Positions 1 through 8,290 of a stretch of DNA of 64,000 nucleotides are shown here, in pieces (the stretch's first letter is position 1; the number at the start of each line of letters is the position of its first letter). The DNA lies in contig NZ_MIET01000042.1 of assembly GCF_003590335.1 (NCBI RefSeq), positions 62,001 to 126,000 on the forward strand, in the 5' to 3' direction. Under the pieces are notes generated by a model. That model did not search any database, had not been told where the DNA came from, and saw only the letters and a program-made list of their open reading frames with translations. A program made the translations under genes and the position numbers. Source of the DNA: Pseudoalteromonas sp. MSK9-3 (lineage in GTDB: Bacteria; Pseudomonadota; Gammaproteobacteria; Enterobacterales; Alteromonadaceae).

Positions 1-310
1 TTGTTTTTAAATGAACTCTGAATTTTGGGATTACTTGCAATACTCGCCTTATACACCGTCTTTCTGACGCAGGTCAGAATCCATTATTTCATAGGCCTGT
101 TTTTGATTGATGATCTTTAGACCCTGAAACCAGTTCAGGGAGACAAAGGTTTAGTATATTTGTTTTTAAATGAACTCTGAATTTTGGGATTACTTGCAAT
201 ACTCGCCTTATACACCGTCTTTCTGACGCAGGTCAGAATCCATTATTTTTAGTAAGACTATAGAGCTAAATCACTTGTATTTGAATGACATATAGACCCT
301 GAAAAAAGTG
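1..310. repeat. Tandem dispersed palindromic repeats
   Basis: Positions 1-89 are repeated without change at 160-248, an offset of 159 bases. Each copy ends in a palindrome of the form TTCTGAC..GTCAGAA followed by TCCATT. The second copy begins with another palindrome, CCCTGAA..TTCAGGG, at 122-140. A degenerate third start (GACCCTGAAA) lies near 294. Related copies occur at 3926-4076 and 5180-5687 and were not noticed elsewhere in the window. This resembles the short intergenic palindromic repeats common in proteobacterial genomes. No coding capacity was seen. The first copy is cut by the window edge. Confidence 0.8.
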
Positions 311-441
311 AAAGTGGTGAGATAGGTATGTTTACTGTGGGGAGTAAAGCTTTAGTTGTGAAGTTATAACACGCTGGTTTAAAAGACTATACCAGTAAAA
401 TTACCTACTTCGGGTAAAGGTAACTAAAACAAAAAGATTGT

Positions 442-460
442 ATTGTTACATTGTAACAAT
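442..460. promoter_or_regulatory. Perfect 9-1-9 palindrome, candidate operator of the TonB-dependent receptor
   Basis: ATTGTTACA-T-TGTAACAAT is a perfect inverted repeat 42 bases before the receptor start codon, where an operator would be expected. No good Fur box was found there. The core TGTTAYA-N-TRTAACA is close to the gammaproteobacterial Zur box pattern, so metal-dependent repression is possible. That assignment is inference only. Confidence 0.45.
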
Positions 461-501
461 TACCATAAGTGCAATAATATAACATACTAAAACCCTCAAC
501 T

Positions 502-2598
502 ATGAAAAAACAATTACCTGCTTTAATATCTAGCTTACTCTGTTCTGGTGCCGCTTTTGCTAACACTGGGCAAGAGATTGAATCAATAGAAGTACTTAGC
601 CATAAACAAGCTTATCGCGGTAATGTTGCGATTGCTGACTTACCTCAGTCAGTTTCAGTGGTGACCGCTGAGCAATTAGATGATCTTGGTGTAAATAACT
701 TTCAACATGCCCTAAATCAAGTTAGTGCAATTTCAACACAAAACAATTTTGGCGGCTTGTGGGAAAGCTTTGCGATACGGGGCTTTGCAGGCGATGAAAA
801 CTTACCTTCGGCCTATCTGATCAATGGCTTTAGTGCCGGTCGTGGCTATAGCGGCTTGCGTGATGTGTCTAATATTCAAGCGGTAGAGGTGTTAAAAGGA
901 CCGGGTTCTGCGTTGTATGGCCGCAGTGAGCCTGGTGGTACCATTAATGTGATCACCAAAAAGCCACAGTTTGAGCAAAGTGGTTACGTGCAGCTTTCAC
1001 TCGGTGAATATGACTACAAGCGGGTGGAAGGTGATTATACTAATTCTATTAATAGTACTGCGGCGTTTAGGGTAAATGGTGCTGTAGAAAAGTCGCAGAG
1101 TTACCGTGATACCATTGAAACTGACAAGGTTGCATTCACCCCGTCAATTTTAATCAACCTCAGTGATGCAACGCAGCTTACCTACGAGCTAGAGTATGCA
1201 AATCAAGCCATACCTTTTGATCGCGGAGTGCCTGTTTTACCCGGTTTAGACTTACCAGAAAGCCGATTTTTAGGTGAGCCCAATGATGGTGCCATGAATG
1301 TCGATGCAATGGGTCATCAATTAGAGTTGTCACATCAGTTAAATGATGACTGGTCTATCAGCGGTGGTGTGGGTATTCGGGAGTCATCATTAGAAGGGTA
1401 TTCATCTGATACTGAACTGTCTCCGGGCCGTCAATTACTTTATGTTGATGGTGAAACCGTGAGTCGCCAACGCCGCTACAGAGATTATGATGCCACAGAT
1501 TTATCAGCAAGGGCTGAGCTTAGTGGAACATTTGCAGCGATGGGATTGACGCACAATGTGATGTTTGGCGCAGATATCTATGACTATAAATTAGAGACGC
1601 ATCAACAGCGTTATCGAGTCGCTTGGGGCGCGGGTGACACAACGTATAGCGTGAATGTATTTAACCCTGTGTATGGTCAAACTGCGCCTGAGCTAGCACC
1701 GACAGCTGATAATGTTGAGAAGCAAAAAGCATGGGGTATGTACTTTCAGGATCAGGTTAAACTAAATAAAAACTTGCAGGTGCTGGTTGGTGCTCGATTC
1801 GATCGTTTCGAACAAACAATAGAAAATAAGCTTTCGGGTGCAGATGCTGAGCACACAGAATCAGAGTTTAGCCCACGAGTGGGCGCTGTTTATACCTTTG
1901 ATAATAGCGTTGATTGGTATGCCAGTTATTCAGCTGGGTTTAGGCCAAATTCAGGTGCTGATCACTCAGGAAACACCTTTGAGCCTGAAAACAGTAAGTC
2001 ATTCGAAACCGGCGTAAAATGGCTACAAGATAGTGATGATTTTGCCCTGACAATGGCTCTTTTTCGCTCGACAAAATCGAATATTCTTACGGCCGATCCG
2101 GTTAACTCTGGTTTTAGTGCGGCATTAGGTGAAGCCCAAAGTACAGGTGTTGAGGTTGATTTTTCATGGGAACTCACTGAGCAGACTAACTTGAGCAGCA
2201 GCTACACTTACGTTGATGCGCATACCGTCAATGACATGGTTAATACCGACTGGGGCGTCGCAATTCCTGCCAACAGCCAATTGATCAATGTGCCAGAGCA
2301 CAGTTTGAATATGGTACTGCGCCATTACACGCAAGTTATGGGGTATAGCGTTGATTTTGGTGTGAACTTACAATATGTCGGCACGCGATTGGGTGAAACA
2401 ATCAACCCAGATTATGAATTACCAGCGTATACGCTAACGCATTTATTTGCCAATATTTCGCTTTCTGATGCTTTTATGTTGCAGTTTAATATTGATAATG
2501 CGTTGAATAAAAAGCACTACACCAATTCATACTCTCATTTGTGGACTATGCCAGGGCAACCAGCGCAATTTAGAGCCAGTTTAAAATACCACTTTTAA
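502..2598 (+). CDS. TonB-dependent siderophore-type outer membrane receptor
   Basis: This 698-residue outer membrane receptor should import a ferric siderophore or similar chelate using TonB/ExbBD energy. A signal peptide covers about residues 1-20 (cut after AFA). A possible TonB box, IESIEVL, lies at 26-32. The plug begins near LPQSVSVV (47-54) and contains VEVLKGPGSALYG at 128-140 followed by EPGGTINVITKKP, typical of the FhuA/FhuE-like siderophore receptor family. The rest is a beta-barrel ending in a C-terminal phenylalanine (KYHF) for BAM recognition. Length is normal for the family. A perfect palindrome at 442-460 is the best operator candidate. The substrate cannot be read from sequence. 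A DUF1624-type membrane gene follows 44 bases downstream and may be co-transcribed. Confidence 0.9.
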   Translation: MKKQLPALISSLLCSGAAFANTGQEIESIEVLSHKQAYRGNVAIADLPQSVSVVTAEQLDDLGVNNFQHALNQVSAISTQNNFGGLWESFAIRGFAGDENLPSAYLINGFSAGRGYSGLRDVSNIQAVEVLKGPGSALYGRSEPGGTINVITKKPQFEQSGYVQLSLGEYDYKRVEGDYTNSINSTAAFRVNGAVEKSQSYRDTIETDKVAFTPSILINLSDATQLTYELEYANQAIPFDRGVPVLPGLDLPESRFLGEPNDGAMNVDAMGHQLELSHQLNDDWSISGGVGIRESSLEGYSSDTELSPGRQLLYVDGETVSRQRRYRDYDATDLSARAELSGTFAAMGLTHNVMFGADIYDYKLETHQQRYRVAWGAGDTTYSVNVFNPVYGQTAPELAPTADNVEKQKAWGMYFQDQVKLNKNLQVLVGARFDRFEQTIENKLSGADAEHTESEFSPRVGAVYTFDNSVDWYASYSAGFRPNSGADHSGNTFEPENSKSFETGVKWLQDSDDFALTMALFRSTKSNILTADPVNSGFSAALGEAQSTGVEVDFSWELTEQTNLSSSYTYVDAHTVNDMVNTDWGVAIPANSQLINVPEHSLNMVLRHYTQVMGYSVDFGVNLQYVGTRLGETINPDYELPAYTLTHLFANISLSDAFMLQFNIDNALNKKHYTNSYSHLWTMPGQPAQFRASLKYHF

Positions 2599-2606
2599 TC
2601 GATAAT

Positions 2607-2642
2607 AAGGAGTGGGCGTACTCTGGCTACGCCCATTATTTT
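2607..2642 (+). promoter_or_regulatory. SD-hairpin-start arrangement or weak terminator between the receptor and the next gene
   Basis: AAGGAG (2607-2612) is followed by GGGCGTA (2614-2620), a 7-base loop, TACGCCC (2628-2634) and ATTATTTT up to the ATG at 2643. Unfolded, the SD is 30 bases from the ATG. With the hairpin folded, the unpaired spacing is about 9 bases. It could therefore be an SD brought close by a hairpin, or a weak intrinsic terminator of the receptor gene. Confidence 0.35.
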
Positions 2643-3806
2643 ATGACGAATAACACCTTGAATAAGCGATTAGTATCTATCGATATTCTGCGAGGCTTAG
2701 TGATAGTGATCATGTTAATTGATCACACGCGAGAGCGGTTTTTCTTGCACCACCAAGTAGCAGATCCAATGGATATTGACACGACTGATCCTGCGTTGTT
2801 TTTTACGCGGTTACTCGCACACTTTTGTGCGCCTATTTTTGTCTTTTTGACAGGTCTGTCTGCATTTTTATATCAAAATCCAATCAATAAGCCTGCACGT
2901 AATGTGCAAAGCTTTTTGTTGAAACGCGGTGCATTTTTAGTGTTGCTAGAAGTAACCTTGGTTAACTTTTCATGGTTTGCCGCATATAACACGTTATATT
3001 TGCAAGTAATGTGGGCGATTGGTGTGAGTATGATCGCGTTAGCTGCTTTAAGCTATTTACCAAGACTGTGGTTACTTGGATTGGGGCTGGCTATTGTATT
3101 TGGGCATAATGCGTTGTCGCCGGTAACGTTTTTAGCCAATGAAACAGGATATACGCTTTGGACCATATTACATGATAGGGGCTACCTTATTAGTGATGGG
3201 CTGGTTAAAGTGAAAGCCTCTTACCCCGTACTTCCTTGGATTGGGGTTATTATATTGGGGTATGTCTGTGGCCCATTATTTACTCAATCAGTAGCGGCTG
3301 CCGTAAGGCAAAAAGCCTTAGTGGTTGGCGGTATTGCGTGCTTAGTGACACTGTGCATTTTAAGGTCTCTTAATTTGTATGGGGAATCTCTCGACTTTGC
3401 AGTACAAAACACCTTAGTACTGTCTATTATGTCATTTTTGAATTACACCAAGTACCCGCCATCATTACCCTTTTTATTGTTTACGCTGGGTATCGGAGCG
3501 CTGATGTTAGCGTATTTTGAAAATGCACAAAGTAAAGTCAGTAATGTATTGCGTACATTTGGTTCTGTGCCATTGTTTTTTTATATTGTGCACTTATATG
3601 TATTGCTCGTGACGTACTTTGTCTTGCTACACCTATTTGGCCCAACCCCGGGTCTTGCTGGCGTTGCCGGATTTGAACTAGGGTTTTCTCACCTTGTGTG
3701 GATATGGCTCACAGCAGCGGTGCTGACAGGACTGCTTTATAAGCCTTGTAAAATGTTTTCTGATTTTAAGCATAGCAGTACTACGTGGTGGGTTAAGTAC
3801 CTGTAA
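2643..3806 (+). CDS. DUF1624 / heparan-alpha-glucosaminide N-acetyltransferase-like membrane protein
   Basis: This is a 387-residue multi-pass inner membrane protein. The N-terminus SIDILRG (12-18) followed by a hydrophobic segment and IDHTRE is the signature of the DUF1624/HGSNAT_cat family, related to acyltransferases that move acetyl groups across a membrane. About nine or ten hydrophobic segments are visible. The acceptor is unknown. In bacteria such genes often sit beside transport or cell-surface genes, and here the gene is 44 bases behind a TonB-dependent receptor. No SD lies within 15 bases of the ATG; the nearest AAGGAG is separated by a hairpin. A strong terminator follows. Confidence 0.75.
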   Translation: MTNNTLNKRLVSIDILRGLVIVIMLIDHTRERFFLHHQVADPMDIDTTDPALFFTRLLAHFCAPIFVFLTGLSAFLYQNPINKPARNVQSFLLKRGAFLVLLEVTLVNFSWFAAYNTLYLQVMWAIGVSMIALAALSYLPRLWLLGLGLAIVFGHNALSPVTFLANETGYTLWTILHDRGYLISDGLVKVKASYPVLPWIGVIILGYVCGPLFTQSVAAAVRQKALVVGGIACLVTLCILRSLNLYGESLDFAVQNTLVLSIMSFLNYTKYPPSLPFLLFTLGIGALMLAYFENAQSKVSNVLRTFGSVPLFFYIVHLYVLLVTYFVLLHLFGPTPGLAGVAGFELGFSHLVWIWLTAAVLTGLLYKPCKMFSDFKHSSTTWWVKYL

Positions 3807-3854
3807 AATATATAACCCGTGTACGGCGTTAATTAAAGTATAATTTCATAAAGC

Positions 3855-3891
3855 AAAACCCTTATTAGGATTGACTAATAGGGGTTTTTTT
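3855..3891 (+). terminator. Rho-independent terminator after the DUF1624 gene
   Basis: AAAACCCTTATTAG pairs with CTAATAGGGGTTTT (one G-U pair) across a 6-base loop and is followed by a T run. It closes the receptor/DUF1624 transcription unit. Confidence 0.85.
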
Positions 3892-3925
3892 ATGTTTAGA
3901 GCTGGGCTTTTTCAATCTACATATT

Positions 3926-4076
3926 GACCCTGAAACAAGTTCAGGGAGACACAGTTGATTGAATTTTCTTAGTAACTATTAGCTTTTATATGCGCGGCGT
4001 AAAGCCCCGCCAACGGCTAAGATGAAACGCAATACTGGCCCCATACTCCGTCTTTCTGACGAAGGTCAGAATCCAT
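3926..4076. repeat. Dispersed palindromic repeat, copy left of the CRISPR array
   Basis: It starts with the CCCTGAA..TTCAGGG palindrome and ends with TTCTGACGAAGGTCAGAA and TCCATT. The middle is a second variant containing GCGGCGTAAAGCCCCGCC, also found in the copies near 5405 and 5600. Confidence 0.7.
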
Positions 4077-4139
4077 TTTAGTATTGAGTGTGTCGTTAAA
4101 TGTGCAATGAAATCATTGATGGTGCAGTTTCAGTTTTCA

Positions 4140-4303
4140 TGTCATTATTTGTACGGACAGATGTAAAAATACCCTTTGATTTTTCGCTCTTTAAAAAAGC
4201 ATTTAAAAACAATAACCTATATTTCCTTGGTTTTCACAAGGTAAAAATAGGTATATTGGGGTTAAGCTTCTGATTTTAATGGACTTAAGATAAGTTAGTC
4301 ATT
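4140..4303 (+). promoter_or_regulatory. Probable CRISPR leader
   Basis: This AT-rich, gene-free stretch lies immediately before the first repeat, on the side opposite the degenerate repeat. In type I-F systems the leader lies upstream of repeats in this orientation and carries the promoter and integration signals. It includes a short inverted repeat CCTTG..CAAGG near 4233. No individual promoter element is convincing. Confidence 0.5.
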
Positions 4304-5162
4304 GTTCACTGCCGCACAGGCAGCTTAGAAATGCTTGAGGGATAGCTCCTGCTTGAGGGATAGGTTCACTGCCGCACAGGCAGCTTAGAAATGCAAGACC
4401 CGCCATACCGTCCAGTGCATCGCGTTCACTGCCGCACAGGCAGCTTAGAAAACAAAAAAGAAATGCTAAAAAGGGTTACGTTTGTTCACTGCCGCACAGG
4501 CAGCTTAGAAAACTTAGATGACCCGCTAAGACTTCCAAAAAGGGTTCACTGCCGCACAGGCAGCTTAGAAATTCAACTTGTACCATTTTTGGACCTGACA
4601 CCAGTTCACTGCCGCACAGGCAGCTTAGAAATTCATTAGATAACCCCTTTTGCGACGAGCGTTGTTCACTGCCGCACAGGCAGCTTAGAAATGCTTAGAG
4701 ACGGCCCAACTGAATTTAATTGTGTTCACTGCCGCACAGGCAGCTTAGAAAGTTCGATAAAATCATTATCACGTCTGAAGTACGTTCACTGCCGCACAGG
4801 CAGCTTAGAAACTTGCAGACTCTAGTTCAACAACACGCTTTTTGTTCACTGCCGCACAGGCAGCTTAGAAATTCTGGCTATGCGTAAATCATCTCCTTTC
4901 AGTGTTCACTGCCGCACAGGCAGCTTAGAAAAACGTATCGACGAACAGCGGTTTGCTTTTGCATGTTCACTGCCGCACAGGCAGCTTAGAAAAATGGCAT
5001 TCAGCGAGTGTCATTTACAAAAGCGCTCACTGCCGCACAGGCAGCTTAGAAAAACCCGCACATATGCCCATTCATTACTTACCAGTTCACTGCCGCACAG
5101 GCAGCTTAGAAATTCATGTTGTATAATTTTTTGCATCTAATTTTGTTCACTGCCGCACAGGC
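4304..5162 (+). CRISPR. Type I-F CRISPR array, 15 repeats and 14 spacers, no adjacent cas genes
   Basis: The 28-base repeat begins GTTCACTGCC, contains the stem CTGCC/GGCAG and ends CTTAGAAA, the type I-F repeat with its crRNA 5' handle. Repeats start at 4304, 4364, 4424, 4484, 4544, 4604, 4664, 4724, 4784, 4844, 4904, 4965, 5025, 5085 and 5145. Spacers are 32 bases except the eleventh (4932-4964), which is 33. The repeat at 5025 has T to C at position 2, and the last repeat keeps only its first 18 bases. Both degenerate repeats are at the right end, so the leader is on the left and the newest spacer is 4332-4363. No cas gene occurs in the window, so interference would need cas genes elsewhere. 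Reading frames through the array are artefacts of its 60-base period. Confidence 0.97.
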
Positions 5163-5179
5163 TGTAGTGGATGCTTTGT

Positions 5180-5687
5180 GGACCCTGAATCAAGTTCAGG
5201 GAGACAAAAGTTGAGTATATTTGTTTTTAAATGAACTCTGAATTTGGGGATTACACGCAATACTCGCCTTATACTCCGTCTTTCTGACGCAGGTCAGAAT
5301 CCATTATTTTTTAGAAAGCAGATGGGTTAAATGACACGTATTTGAATTGTTATGTGGACCATGAATCAAGTTCAGGGAGACGAAGTGTGAAACTTGCCAT
5401 GTACGCGGCGTAAAGCCCCGCTAGTAGCTAAGATGAAACACCATACTCGCCTTATACACTGTCTTTCTGACGCAGGTCAGAATCCATTATTTTTTAGAAA
5501 GCAGATGGGTTAAATGACACGTATTTGAATTGTTATGCGGACCCTGAATCAAGTTCAGGGAGACGAAATGGGTTTAACAACGTCTAGCCTTTATATGCAC
5601 GGCATAAAGCTCCGCCAACGGGAAAGATGAAACGCAATACTCACCTTATACTCCGTCTTTCTGGCGGAGGTCAGAATCCATTGTTTT
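5180..5687. repeat. Three tandem palindromic repeats right of the CRISPR array
   Basis: Copies run about 5180-5310, 5356-5490 and 5539-5687. Each starts with a palindrome of the form CCCTGAA..TTCAGGG (CCATGAA in the middle copy) and ends with one like TTCTGACGCAGGTCAGAA plus TCCATT. The first copy closely resembles 160-250. Spacers between copies share a segment (about 5308-5354 and 5491-5537, offset 183) containing AAATGACACGTATTTG. The first repeat starts about 17 bases after the broken last CRISPR repeat. Confidence 0.8.
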
Positions 5688-5801
5688 ACGGGCCCTTTTT
5701 TGATTGACGAGCTTAAGATCTTGAAATATCAGGCAAGTAAAAATAAAAAACTGAACAAAGAGCAGGCATACTATGCGTCACAATCTTGTAGGAGTGCATC
5801 A

Positions 5802-6536
5802 ATGCAATGTTATGTTGAGGTGTTAAAAGATGCTTTATTACAGCATGCTACCATTGAAAAGGCGCAAGCCAGTCAACGGTTTTTTACCCATGAAGTCAGT
5901 TGTATGGGTGTAAATGCTGCAGATATTAAAAAAGTCGTGAGTGAGTTTCATATGGCTCATAAAGGGCTTTGCGCGAATGAGGTATTGGCCATTACTGAGG
6001 CTTTGCTCGCACAAGCGCATTATAATGAGGAAGTTCTCACAGCGTTTGGCCTAATCAATAAGTATGTGAAACGGCATTATGACGATAACTTATTAGCGCG
6101 ATTTGAATACTGGTTAGAACATTACACAACCAATTGGTCTACGGTTGACGATTTGTGTATTAAAACCATTTACTTGTTTTTGTTGTCTCGTCCACATTTA
6201 ATCGAAAAAACGCAGCATTGGCGTCATTCTGAGGTGAGTTGGTGTCGCCGCGCGAGCAATGTGGTGTGGGTTAAGTTTATTTATAGACCAATCGCAAACG
6301 CGGTGTATCGGTTGGATAAAAGCCTCGTGTTTTGCAACTGTGATGTGTTACTTGACGACCCTGATGAGTTTGTGCAAAAAAGCCTTGGATGGCTATTAAA
6401 AGTCACGGCTGCACATCATCACGATGCGGTTGTTGAGTATATTGAACATAATAGTGAGCATTTACAACGGGTCACACTACGATATGCGATAGAAAAAATG
6501 GCGCCGACCGTGCGAAAGCGTTTACTGGCGCTTTAA
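5802..6536 (+). CDS. AlkD-like DNA alkylation repair protein
   Basis: This 244-residue protein of the AlkD/HEAT-repeat DNA glycosylase family probably removes alkylated bases. Evidence is an all-helical sequence with NWSTVDDLC (about 111-119), WCRRAS (147-152), and a C-terminal pattern KSLGWLLK..(H)..VVEYIEHN..LQR typical of the family. The ATG at 5802 has SD TAGGAG seven bases upstream and matches the normal family start. An in-frame extension to a TTG at 5700 exists, but it has no SD and its first bases resemble the tail of the adjacent palindromic repeats, so it is probably not translated. Catalytic activity cannot be verified from sequence. Confidence 0.7.
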   Translation: MQCYVEVLKDALLQHATIEKAQASQRFFTHEVSCMGVNAADIKKVVSEFHMAHKGLCANEVLAITEALLAQAHYNEEVLTAFGLINKYVKRHYDDNLLARFEYWLEHYTTNWSTVDDLCIKTIYLFLLSRPHLIEKTQHWRHSEVSWCRRASNVVWVKFIYRPIANAVYRLDKSLVFCNCDVLLDDPDEFVQKSLGWLLKVTAAHHHDAVVEYIEHNSEHLQRVTLRYAIEKMAPTVRKRLLAL

Positions 6537-6595
6537 TATTTATGAGTACATAAACAAATAAGCACAGCTGATGTACTCAAAAGGCGTCGGTGTAA

Positions 6596-7042
6596 TTATA
6601 AGTCGAGATAGAGTCTGAGCATATCTTTGTGTTGAATGCCATTTTCAAAAATAGCTTCATCGTAATGGGTAATGAAGTGGTCTTTGATTACGCTGTCGAC
6701 CCGAAAGCCGAGTTGTTGGTAGTAGCTCAGTTGGTAGCCAAAACTCCCTGTACCAAGTTCAATACGAGTTACCTGCTTCGCTTGCATTTGTTGCAGTGCA
6801 AAGGTGAGTAACTCTGAGCCAATGCCTTGTTTCTGATAGTCTGGTTCAACCGATATATTATACACTTGCACGGTGTTGTCAGATATCAACTTAGCAATAC
6901 ACGCAGCCACGATTTGATTGTTTTCTTGATAGACAAAGCACCATGAATCATCTCGGTATTGACGAATGCTTTTTTCACACGGGTCGGCTTCTAATAAAAG
7001 TGATATAGGTACGTCATAGCCAGAAACTTCGCTGAATTTCAT
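6596..7042 (-). CDS. GNAT family N-acetyltransferase
   Basis: A 148-residue acetyl-CoA-dependent acetyltransferase. The motif A region VEPDYQKQGIGSELL (Q/RxxGxG type) binds acetyl-CoA, and YYQQLGF near the end is the usual motif B tail. The substrate is unknown. The ATG at 7042 has SD AAAGGA eight bases upstream, so it is preferred over an upstream in-frame GTG. It converges on the alkylation repair gene and is monocistronic. Confidence 0.85.
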   Translation of the reverse strand: MKFSEVSGYDVPISLLLEADPCEKSIRQYRDDSWCFVYQENNQIVAACIAKLISDNTVQVYNISVEPDYQKQGIGSELLTFALQQMQAKQVTRIELGTGSFGYQLSYYQQLGFRVDSVIKDHFITHYDEAIFENGIQHKDMLRLYLDL

Positions 7043-7162
7043 GGGGTAATTCCTTTCATCAAATTTCACTAAAGATAGTGTTAGTTATTGTTTTTATGTG
7101 TTTTGAAACACTAAAAGTGGCATTGAGTCGTGCATCAATGAAAGTTTACATTACCTTAACAC

Positions 7163-7192
7163 GGGGCACATGTACAACGATACATGTGCCCC
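7163..7192 (-). terminator. Strong hairpin downstream of the tectonin-like gene
   Basis: GGGGCACATGTA pairs perfectly with TACATGTGCCCC across a 6-base loop, 21 bases after the stop of the minus-strand gene ending at 7213. There is no clear T run, so termination may be weak or the hairpin may stabilise the 3' end. Confidence 0.5.
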
Positions 7193-7212
7193 AAATTTAA
7201 AATAGCGGGATA

Positions 7213-8082
7213 TTAACCACCAATATTCTGGGCAGTAACGCGCCAAGAAGGAAAGCTGTAGTATGGCTGAGCGTCGGTCATGCCTGGTTTTTTATAAAGT
7301 AACTTAAGATCCCACGATGTGATCCCCCAAAAGTTATTATCTCGGTCAATATCCACTTCTATGTAGTTACCATAAAAATTAAGCTGGTTATTTTCTAAAG
7401 TAAATAAGTCTGTGCTACCCATGCCTGGGCCAGTACGATGTTGTGCGACGACATACACTTTATCAGCACCTACGGCAATATTGGTTGGCCAACAGCTGTC
7501 ATTACAGCCGGTTTCAACGGCTGTCCAGGTGTTATTTGCATATTTAAAGATTTTCTTCGAGTCAGTGACAGCCCACACATGGCCTTCAGAGGAGACATCA
7601 ATTTTGCTGATCTGTTCATTGGCAATACTAATGTAGCCGTCAAAACTATTGGTTTGTTGGTTATATTGCTTCAACGTACCATCACCCGTAACACAATATG
7701 CATTCTCAAGTGTGTGAGAGCTAATATCTTTGGCTTGCCAACACCCTGACACATTTTGCCAGCCTTGTGCGCTATCACGATAAGCGTTGCCACTGTCACT
7801 GATCACAAACGATGAAAATTCATCGTATGCATATCCAGCGCCTTGGCTGATATTTGGTTTGTAGTGAAAATAACTACCAGAAATAGCCACTGCTTTTTGG
7901 CCATACGGTAATGCTTTACTAAACCAGCCATCGAAAGAATCAAACTTATTTTTGTGTGGGACACCATTGGTATCAATCACCCAGCGTACTGCGGAATTGG
8001 CGTGCCCTTCTGCGTATGTCGGTAAGCTAAAAGTCAGTGCAGTACAGGCGCTTACAAGAAGCGCAACATTACTTAATTTCAT
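7213..8082 (-). CDS. Secreted tectonin-like beta-propeller protein
   Basis: A 289-residue exported protein with a signal peptide of about 24 residues (cut after TYA). The middle has repeats of the tectonin/tachylectin type, best seen in KIDVSSEGHVWAV followed by KIFKYANNTW and in NIAVGADKVYVV. Such propellers often bind sugars or lipopolysaccharide. Pairs of cysteines (SGCW, NAYC, TGC, DSCW) suggest disulfides outside the cytoplasm. The function is not established; a surface-binding or lectin role is inference. It is alone on its strand. Confidence 0.6.
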   Translation of the reverse strand: MKLSNVALLVSACTALTFSLPTYAEGHANSAVRWVIDTNGVPHKNKFDSFDGWFSKALPYGQKAVAISGSYFHYKPNISQGAGYAYDEFSSFVISDSGNAYRDSAQGWQNVSGCWQAKDISSHTLENAYCVTGDGTLKQYNQQTNSFDGYISIANEQISKIDVSSEGHVWAVTDSKKIFKYANNTWTAVETGCNDSCWPTNIAVGADKVYVVAQHRTGPGMGSTDLFTLENNQLNFYGNYIEVDIDRDNNFWGITSWDLKLLYKKPGMTDAQPYYSFPSWRVTAQNIGG

Positions 8083-8290
8083 TATAAATTATCCTTTTAC
8101 ATGGTATGTCCCCAGAATTGGGTGGTTGAAACTTAATCAATCCGAAGGTGTTTGGCAATCTTAAATGTTTAATTTAAGTAGTTATTTAGTTAACTGGATT
8201 GCTTTGTATTGATACTACGTAGGTTTGTATTAAGTTTTTGAGCGCGGGACAGCCAGTGAGTCTGTATTTATTCGCATCAAAGTGTGAGCG

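Noticed and set aside
4391..5140. Open frames within the CRISPR array
   Set aside because: They are created by the 60-base repeat-spacer period, which is divisible by three, so a frame stays open through the repeats. The translated sequence just repeats the CRISPR unit.
5700..5801. Longer TTG-initiated start for the AlkD-like gene
   Set aside because: There is no SD, the sequence resembles the tail of the adjacent palindromic repeats, and an ATG with a good SD exists at 5802.
7412..7749. Plus-strand frames opposite the tectonin-like gene
   Set aside because: They are antisense shadows of a well-supported minus-strand gene with a signal peptide and repeat motifs.
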